A DNA stretch of 64,000 bases from Oceanispirochaeta sp963676905. Lineage in GTDB: Bacteria; Spirochaetota; Spirochaetia; DSM-2461. Below the pieces are notes generated by a model. The model was not told the DNA's origin. It worked only from the letters and a program-made list of their open reading frames with translations, and did not search any database. The position numbers were made by a program, and so were the translations under genes. Where the stretch lies: NCBI GenBank assembly GCA_963676905.2, contig CAXXVE010000001.1, forward strand, positions 1,240,001 through 1,304,000, in the 5' to 3' direction. Below are positions 58,632 through 64,000 of this stretch, one piece after another; the stretch's first letter is position 1; every line of letters begins with the position of its first letter.

Positions 58632-59678
58632 ATGGAAACGATGAATGCAGGAGTATTCACCGAGATCGGTAAAATAGAGTTCAAGCAGGTTGAGAAGCCT
58701 TCTGTTTCCTCCGGTGAGATTCTGGTGCGGGTGAAGGCATCAGCCCTCTGCGGAACGGATATAAGAATCCTGCAGGGCAAAAAGACAAAAGGCATCAGAC
58801 TTCCCTCTATCATAGGGCACGAGTTTTCCGGCCTGATTGCCGAGACGGGAGCAGGAGTCAGGGGCTTCGTCAAGGGTGACAGGGTTTGTGTTGATCCGGT
58901 GCTTCCCTGCGGAATGTGCCGCTACTGTCAGGACGGCATGGAGAACGTCTGCAGTTCCAGAACAGCCCTCGGATATGAGTATGACGGATGCTTTGCCGAA
59001 TATGTCCTGATTCCCGCTGCCTTTGTTGAGAGGGGTAATGTGCAGAAGCTTCCGGATTCTGTGTCCTGGATCGGCGGGGCTCTGGCGGAACCCCTGGGCT
59101 GCGTGATCAACGGTCAGAAAAAACTGAATGTCCGCCCGGCGGATACTGTCGTTGTCATAGGGGCAGGCCCTATCGGGCTGATGCACTGTATGCTTGCCAA
59201 AGCTTCAGGGGCGGGTAAGGTCATTGTCAGTGAACCCTCCGACAGCCGGCGCGGAGCCGCGGAAGAGTTCGGAGCGGATCTGGTGATCAACCCCCTGTCT
59301 TGCTCTCTTCCGGAGATCATCGCCTCTGAGACCGGTGGCCTCGGAGCGGATGTTGTTGTTCTCGCCATTGGGAACCCCGGGATTGTCAATGATGCACTTC
59401 TTTCGGCCAGAAAGGGAGGACGGGTGAGCCTTTTTGCAGGATTTTCAAAAGATGACCGGCCGGAGGTGGATGTGAATCTCATCCATTATAACGAGCTTAT
59501 TGTTACCGGTTCATCTTCTCTTCGGCGAAAGGATCTTCAAACGGCTCTTACTCTGATTGGAAAGGGATCTATAAATGTAGAAAAGCTTGCCACGGCCCGT
59601 CTTCATCTAGAGGATATTGAGGAAGCCTTCCGGATTGCCGCAGAGGGGAGTGCCTTGAAGGTTGTGATGACAGAATGA
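58632..59678 (+). CDS. zinc-dependent alcohol (polyol) dehydrogenase
   Basis: 348 residues from ATG 58632 (AAGGAG upstream). Catalytic zinc site in ALCGTDIRI and GHEFSGLI; structural zinc Cys in LPCGMCRYCQDGMENVC; NAD motif IGAGPIGLMHCMLAKASGAG. This is the sorbitol/galactitol-phosphate dehydrogenase group, which oxidises a polyol or sugar to a ketose. It starts 10 bases after the aldolase and overlaps the kinase by 4 bases, so the three are one unit. Confidence 0.88.
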   Translation: METMNAGVFTEIGKIEFKQVEKPSVSSGEILVRVKASALCGTDIRILQGKKTKGIRLPSIIGHEFSGLIAETGAGVRGFVKGDRVCVDPVLPCGMCRYCQDGMENVCSSRTALGYEYDGCFAEYVLIPAAFVERGNVQKLPDSVSWIGGALAEPLGCVINGQKKLNVRPADTVVVIGAGPIGLMHCMLAKASGAGKVIVSEPSDSRRGAAEEFGADLVINPLSCSLPEIIASETGGLGADVVVLAIGNPGIVNDALLSARKGGRVSLFAGFSKDDRPEVDVNLIHYNELIVTGSSSLRRKDLQTALTLIGKGSINVEKLATARLHLEDIEEAFRIAAEGSALKVVMTE

Positions 59679-61147
59679 AAGAGGAGATCCTTCTGGGAGT
59701 GGATGCCGGAACCAGCAGCATCAAGATCGCGGCTTTTACTCCTGATGGTAAAAAGGTCGCCGGCTCTGCAAGGCCCGTGGCCCTGATTCCCGGGGATGGG
59801 GGAGGGGCCGATCTTGATGCCGAAAGGTATCTGAATCTCTGTCTTGAGATGCTTCAGGAACTTTGCTCTAGAAGGGAGTTTGCCGTTATCGGTATCGGGC
59901 TTTCAACGACATGTCCTGTGACAATCTGCCTTGACAGGAATCTGGAACCCCTTGGGCCGGGTATCCCCTATATGGACAACAGGGCGGAGAGTCAGCTGAC
60001 CCCATGGCGGGGCAGTTCTGTCTTTGAGAGAACAGGAAACCGAGTTTCTGTCTCCACGTGCAGCGCCGCCTCGGCCCTCTGGTTCAGGGATGAGCAGCCG
60101 GGTTTGTGGAAAAAAACAGCATTTCTGAGCACTCTCAGCAGCTTTCTCGCGGCGAAACTGACAGGAGAAGCCGCCGTTGACTGGACTCAGGCATCCTATT
60201 CTGGCCTTTTCAGGCTGAGCGGCGGAGACTCCTGGGATGATGATCTTGTTGCCTTAAGCGGAATACCTCCAAAGAAACTCCTCCCCGTGGCAGCTCCCTG
60301 GGAGAAGATCGGGGGAGTCACTGCCGGCATATCCCGGTTGACAGGGCTGCCTGAAGATTGTCCAGTAGCCATCGGATCTGCTGATACGGCTGCTGCCGCC
60401 TTTGCTCTGGGCAAGAAGCTGAACCGGAGTGCCTTTGAGTCTGCCGGAACATCGGGCGTTCTTACCTTCTCCCTGGACAGTCCGGACTTCAGCCCTCTCT
60501 TTATGAACAGAAGGCACATAGTCCCGGGAAAGTGGCTGGCTCACGGCGCAGTCTCCCTTACTGGCGGCGCCCTTGAGTGGCTCCGTTCTTCCGTGCTGAC
60601 TGAATACACTTCGATAGAAGAGCTTGACGGGGCCCTCTCCGCTTCCCGTCCCGGTGCCGGCGGTGTTGTTTTCCTTCCCTATCTGTCAGGAGAGCGCTGT
60701 CCGGTCTGGGACAGCCGTGCAAAGGGTGTCTGGTACGGTATGACTCTGAATACAGGCAGGGCGGATTTGATTGAGTCAGTATATGAATCGGCCGCCTATT
60801 CTCTGAAACAGATTATGGAAGAGGCTGCCGCACTCTGGAAGTTAGACATTGATACCCTCAGGGCTGTAGGGAATGGAACAAAAGGGCATGCCTGGAATCA
60901 GATGAAGGCTGATGTGCTCAGATTGAAATACAGACCTCTAGGCTGTTCCGATGCCTCTGCCTTCGGGGCAGCCATGCTTGGCGGAATTGCCTCGGGAGTC
61001 TTTTCCGGCCCCCTTGATCCTGCTCTTCCCGCTATTCCCGACAGTGGTGAAATCTATTCACCCTGTTCAGATGAAGAGAGCCTTCCCTACATGGAATCCT
61101 ACGGAACCTTTGTCTCCCTTTATCCGAAACTGAAAGGCCTGTATTAG
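59675..61147 (+). CDS. FGGY-family carbohydrate kinase (xylulokinase-like)
   Basis: 490 residues. N-terminal ATP site GVDAGTSSIKIAAF, substrate loop IPYMDNRAESQLTP (catalytic Asp region), SADTAAAAFALG and C-terminal VGNGTKGHAWNQMKADVLR. FGGY kinases phosphorylate ketoses or polyols such as xylulose, ribulose or glycerol; which one is not determinable here. With the upstream dehydrogenase and aldolase it completes an oxidise-phosphorylate-cleave route. Confidence 0.9.
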   Translation: MKEEILLGVDAGTSSIKIAAFTPDGKKVAGSARPVALIPGDGGGADLDAERYLNLCLEMLQELCSRREFAVIGIGLSTTCPVTICLDRNLEPLGPGIPYMDNRAESQLTPWRGSSVFERTGNRVSVSTCSAASALWFRDEQPGLWKKTAFLSTLSSFLAAKLTGEAAVDWTQASYSGLFRLSGGDSWDDDLVALSGIPPKKLLPVAAPWEKIGGVTAGISRLTGLPEDCPVAIGSADTAAAAFALGKKLNRSAFESAGTSGVLTFSLDSPDFSPLFMNRRHIVPGKWLAHGAVSLTGGALEWLRSSVLTEYTSIEELDGALSASRPGAGGVVFLPYLSGERCPVWDSRAKGVWYGMTLNTGRADLIESVYESAAYSLKQIMEEAAALWKLDIDTLRAVGNGTKGHAWNQMKADVLRLKYRPLGCSDASAFGAAMLGGIASGVFSGPLDPALPAIPDSGEIYSPCSDEESLPYMESYGTFVSLYPKLKGLY

Positions 61148-61182
61148 AAAACTTGAAAAACGGCTCGTAAATACTCTGTCCG

Positions 61183-61196
61183 TGAAATCAGTTTCA
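61183..61196. promoter_or_regulatory. fourth RpiR-type palindrome, downstream of the regulator gene
   Basis: TGAAATCAGTTTCA matches the pattern of the three palindromes upstream of the regulator gene (TGAAATATGTTTCA type), but it lies between the kinase stop and the regulator stop. It could also form a small hairpin. Confidence 0.45.
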
Positions 61197-61203
61197 TCGG
61201 ATG

Positions 61204-62052
61204 TCAGTACCTTTTCTGCTTTAAAATTTCCTTTCCCTTCTGAATCTGCCCGGTGTGTTTCTTGTAATCGTTTGAGACTATTGCGACCTGAACCACGGCC
61301 AGGACGCAGAGTTCCGAGATTCTGGCAGCGGGGAGGTCGCTGAGTATTTCCGATGTTCTTGCGCTGGTATGGAGCACAATATCCGCTATCTTTGTTACAG
61401 GGGAGTTTGTATATCCAGTAATGCAGATTGTTGTGGCACCCTGCTTTTTAGCCTCCTGAAGCGAGTCAAGGGTATTCTTGGATCTGCCGCTGTGTACAAT
61501 CGCCAGGGCAACATCACCGTGGTGGAGCTGAGCGGCCGCTGTTATCTCCAGGATGGGATCATGGTAGTAATTGCAGGGGACACCGATCTGCATAAGCAGA
61601 TTGTGCGCGGCCTGGGCGGAAGTTCCTGATCCTCCCTCACCGTAAATATCTATCCTGTTGGCCTTTATAATAGCTTTTATTGCCCTCTCAAGGGCCTCGT
61701 CATCAAGGATGTTCAGGGTTTCATCGATGACCTGTTTATGAAACTGGAAGACCTTCTGCTTCAATACCTTTACCGAGTCATGCCTGTCTATTTCAATCAC
61801 TTCCGAAGAGGGTGAAAGGAGTTCCCTTTCTATATAGAATTTCAGTTCCGTATAGCCTTTGAAACCGAGGGTTCTGCAGAACCGCACCACTGTGGCGGCG
61901 CTGGTATCAGTATTATCTGCTATTTCCTGGGTTGTCATTTTTAGAATGGCTGTTTTCTTTTCAATGATAAAGTCAGCGATCTTCTTTTCCGCATCACTGA
62001 GGCTTTCATAGTGGCTGACAATTCTTGTCATGTATTCATATTTCTCAATCAT
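61204..62052 (-). CDS. RpiR-family transcriptional regulator
   Basis: 282 residues. Helix-turn-helix at ~1-75 (LKMTTQEIADNTDTSAATVVRFCRTLGFKGYTELK) and a SIS domain at ~120-260 (IDIYGEGGSGTSAQAAHNLLMQIG, VALAIVHSGRSKNTLDSLQEAKKQG). It diverges from the short-chain dehydrogenase gene and three palindromes lie between, so it probably represses that operon and itself. Ligand likely a sugar phosphate or a sugar acid derivative. Confidence 0.93.
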   Translation of the reverse strand: MIEKYEYMTRIVSHYESLSDAEKKIADFIIEKKTAILKMTTQEIADNTDTSAATVVRFCRTLGFKGYTELKFYIERELLSPSSEVIEIDRHDSVKVLKQKVFQFHKQVIDETLNILDDEALERAIKAIIKANRIDIYGEGGSGTSAQAAHNLLMQIGVPCNYYHDPILEITAAAQLHHGDVALAIVHSGRSKNTLDSLQEAKKQGATTICITGYTNSPVTKIADIVLHTSARTSEILSDLPAARISELCVLAVVQVAIVSNDYKKHTGQIQKGKEILKQKRY

Positions 62053-62066
62053 GAGTCACCTACCTA

Positions 62067-62080
62067 TGAAATACATTTTA
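62067..62080. promoter_or_regulatory. RpiR-type operator 1, near the regulator's own start
   Basis: TGAAATACATTTTA, an imperfect copy of the 14-base palindrome, is 14 bases upstream of the regulator start codon, fit for autoregulation. Confidence 0.5.
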
Positions 62081-62098
62081 TACTTGAATGTTGTTTTA

Positions 62099-62112
62099 TG
62101 GAATATATTTCA
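62099..62112. promoter_or_regulatory. RpiR-type operator 2, just upstream of the -35
   Basis: TGGAATATATTTCA lies 8 bases before the TTGACA of the divergent operon promoter. Confidence 0.55.
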
Positions 62113-62120
62113 GAAAAAAG

Positions 62121-62149
62121 TTGACAGCTGAAAAAAGGGGGAGTACAGT
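62121..62149 (+). promoter_or_regulatory. promoter of the SDR-TRAP operon
   Basis: TTGACA (62121-62126), a 17-base spacer and TACAGT (62144-62149). Transcription would begin near 62156, the edge of operator 3. Confidence 0.6.
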
Positions 62150-62155
62150 AGTTTA

Positions 62156-62169
62156 TGAAATATGTTTCA
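62156..62169. promoter_or_regulatory. RpiR-type operator 3, at the transcription start
   Basis: TGAAATATGTTTCA is the best copy, a near-perfect palindrome at the predicted start site of the SDR operon. Confidence 0.65.
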
Positions 62170-62220
62170 TTCAAGCATGATCATTAATGACTTACCGTTT
62201 CATTGTTGGAGAGATTAAAA

Positions 62221-62976
62221 ATGACAGTAAAGGATAGAGTAGCCATAGTTACCGGTGCTGGTTCCGAAAAGGGAATCGGCCGGTCGATAGCAGTCACTCT
62301 TGCAAAATATGGTGCTGATATTGTTGTTGCGGACCTGGATCTTGCAGGGGCTGAAAAGGTCGCTGAGGAGATCAGGGGCCTTGGCCGCAGAGCCATAGCC
62401 TGCCGGGTAAATGTAACTGACAAATCTGCAATTCAGGAAATGATGCAGGCCACCGAAAAAGAGTTCGGCAGGCTGGATATTCTTGTAAATAATGCGGGGA
62501 TCACACAACCCGTTCGGGTTGCAGATACAACTGAGGCCGACTGGGACAGAATACTGGATGTCAATCTGAAGAGTACATTTCTCTGTTCTCAGGCAGCCAT
62601 CGAATTGATGAAGAAAAACAGCTACGGCCGTATCGTCAATATGAGTTCTGTCTCCGGCAAGCAGGGCGGAGGGGTTTTTGGCGGAGCCCACTACTCTGCA
62701 GCCAAGGCAGGTATTCTCGGTTTTTCCAAAGCTCTTGCAAAAGAGGTCGTAGGGGACGGAATCACAGTTAACTCCGTTGCCCCCGGGGCAATTGCAACAG
62801 ATATCAGAAGGGGGATCTCCGATGAAAAGGAGAAAGCCATTGCTGATGCAATTCCCATGAAAAGGACTGGAAGACCCGAGGAAGTCGCTTTTGTCGTTGC
62901 ATTTCTTGCAGCGGACGAGGCCGCCTATATAACAGGAGAGGACATCGATATCAACGGCGGGTCCTACATAGATTAG
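62221..62976 (+). CDS. short-chain dehydrogenase/reductase
   Basis: 251 residues from ATG 62221 (GGAGAG upstream). Rossmann start VAIVTGAGSEKGIGRSIAV (TGxxxGIG), NNAG motif, catalytic Ser in NMSSVSG and Tyr-Lys in YSAAKAG. NAD(P)-dependent oxidoreductase, of the type that oxidises sugar acids, polyols or 3-ketoacyl groups. First gene of an operon with a TRAP binding protein, so its substrate is probably the imported organic or sugar acid. Confidence 0.92.
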   Translation: MTVKDRVAIVTGAGSEKGIGRSIAVTLAKYGADIVVADLDLAGAEKVAEEIRGLGRRAIACRVNVTDKSAIQEMMQATEKEFGRLDILVNNAGITQPVRVADTTEADWDRILDVNLKSTFLCSQAAIELMKKNSYGRIVNMSSVSGKQGGGVFGGAHYSAAKAGILGFSKALAKEVVGDGITVNSVAPGAIATDIRRGISDEKEKAIADAIPMKRTGRPEEVAFVVAFLAADEAAYITGEDIDINGGSYID

Positions 62977-63011
62977 CAATCAGTATTTTTTATATACAAA
63001 AGGAGAGAATT

Positions 63012-64000
63012 ATGAAGAAAAAACTGGTAATGGCACTGATGATCGTTTTGATGGCAGCTGCAGTATTTGCAGAGGGCAAGCAGGACAAGGGGGGGGATGA
63101 GACTATCGTTCTGAAACTCGGTTATGGATCTCCCATATCCAATCCACGGCACCTGACAGCAGAAAAGTTCGCAGCCTGGGTTGCCGAAGAGTCTGACGGA
63201 CGGGTTCAGGTTGATCTCTATCCCGCTGAAATGATCGGTACAGACAGACAGATGGCAGAGATGATCACAATGGGAACTCTTGATATGAGCATCAATGCCC
63301 ACGGTGTTGTCGCAACATACGAGCCCAAGATGGCGGCTATTGAGCTTCCTTTCCTCTTCTCCTCTCCCGAGAAGGTCGGACAGGTTCTTGACGGTCCTCT
63401 TGGAGAGGAAATCGCCAAAGACCTTCCCAAGAAGGGAATGAGAATCCTTGCATACTGGGAAAACGGCCTCAGACAGATTACAAACAGTGTTAGGCCCATT
63501 GAAAAACCTTCTGATCTTGCCGGACTCAAACTGAGAACCCCCGAGAACAGAATGACTCTGGATATTTTCCAGTCTCTCGGTGCAAGCCCCGCTCCTCTGG
63601 CGTTCTCCGAACTCTATATGGCTCTCTCCCAGAAGGTATTCGACGGACAGGAAAACCCCGTAGTTAACATTCATTCAGCCAAATTTGATGAGGTTCAGAA
63701 GTATATCTCTATCACAAATCATAAATATGAAAGCTGTCCCTTTATTGTAAGTGAATCCGTATGGCAGGATCTCCCTGCAGATATTCAGGTAATTCTTAAA
63801 GAGGGAGCTGTCAAGTTCGCACAGGAGCACAGAACTCTTGTACAGGAAAATGAGGCAGCCCTTCTTGCCGAACTCGAAGCAAAGGGCATGCAGGTCAGCC
63901 GCCCGGATCTTTCCGCTTTCCAGGATGCAACAAGCGTTGTATATGAAAAATGGGAGGATGTACTCGGTAAAGATCTGATTGAACAGATTAGAATGGAAGC
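63012..64000 (+). CDS. TRAP transporter solute-binding protein (DctP family), partial
   Basis: The gene runs off the window end; 329 codons are visible. ATG at 63012 with AGGAGAG upstream. Signal peptide MKKKLVMALMIVLMAAAVFA; mature DctP fold with LGYGSPISNPRHLTAEKFA, the conserved arginine segment SDLAGLKLRTPENR used for the substrate carboxylate, and QKVFDGQENPVVNI. TRAP systems take up organic or sugar acids using a sodium or proton gradient. DctQ and DctM genes are expected beyond the window. Confidence 0.93.
   Translation, partial: MKKKLVMALMIVLMAAAVFAEGKQDKGGDETIVLKLGYGSPISNPRHLTAEKFAAWVAEESDGRVQVDLYPAEMIGTDRQMAEMITMGTLDMSINAHGVVATYEPKMAAIELPFLFSSPEKVGQVLDGPLGEEIAKDLPKKGMRILAYWENGLRQITNSVRPIEKPSDLAGLKLRTPENRMTLDIFQSLGASPAPLAFSELYMALSQKVFDGQENPVVNIHSAKFDEVQKYISITNHKYESCPFIVSESVWQDLPADIQVILKEGAVKFAQEHRTLVQENEAALLAELEAKGMQVSRPDLSAFQDATSVVYEKWEDVLGKDLIEQIRME

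Noticed and set aside
62215..62979. Open frame antisense to the short-chain dehydrogenase
   Set aside because: Fully inside the SDR gene, Cys-rich random-looking translation and no start signals.

Overview
The window looks like a chromosomal segment of a free-living, fermentative, motile spirochaete. This is an inference from gene content: a RarA ATPase with a long C-terminal extension, many c-di-GMP and chemotaxis proteins, FlgO/FlgP-like envelope proteins, LA_2272-type surface repeats, an iron-responsive DtxR protein beside FeoAB, and a broad set of carbohydrate genes. Coding density is high. No stretch longer than about 300 bases lacks a gene, and I saw no phage, insertion sequence or CRISPR array.

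Layout. 1-276: tRNA cluster on the minus strand (His, Arg, and a cut-off tRNA that is probably Lys). 416-3225: rarA with a small conserved upstream gene. 3333-3704: a small unknown gene. 3757-6493: eutB, eutC and 5-formyltetrahydrofolate cyclo-ligase as one unit. 6657-9643: exported protein, a phosphoesterase-HAD fusion, a membrane fatty-acid-hydroxylase-type enzyme. 9663-17037: SUF iron-sulfur cluster genes (sufT, sufC, sufB, sufD, sufS), then a lone response regulator, sufU and a membrane protein. 17158-20416: flavodoxin-fold oxidoreductase, diguanylate cyclase, lipoprotein, acyl-ACP thioesterase. 20441-24510: a four-gene cassette (outer-membrane-type protein, ECF sigma factor, anti-sigma-like membrane protein, secreted caspase-like protein with surface repeats), which is the most unusual unit here. 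24622-28977: EAL protein, hpt, chemoreceptor, unknown protein. 29115-34180: leuD, leuC, an XRE-cupin regulator and lon. 34395-36394: LPP20/CsgG-like envelope pair. 36395-40280: an iron locus (flavin reductase, DtxR-type regulator, FeoA, FeoB). 40392-43571: a dCache-PAS-GGDEF-EAL protein.

43691-49525 is a LacI-controlled sugar locus: regulator, binding protein, two permeases and a GH13_18 sucrose-phosphorylase-type enzyme, with three matching operators. 49526-55469: MFS permease, threonine degradation (tdh plus a frameshifted kbl), a GH1 beta-glucosidase and a divergent AraC regulator. 55457-56659: a FlgO-like protein with a PEGA-type segment. 56731-61147: RpiR regulator diverging from an aldolase, dehydrogenase and FGGY kinase, probably one ketose or polyol degradation pathway. 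61204-64000: a second RpiR regulator diverging from a short-chain dehydrogenase and a TRAP binding protein cut by the window end; four copies of one 14-base palindrome mark this regulator's likely operators.

Protein identities rest on recognisable family motifs in the translations; no database search was possible. Promoters and operators are read by eye and are predictions.
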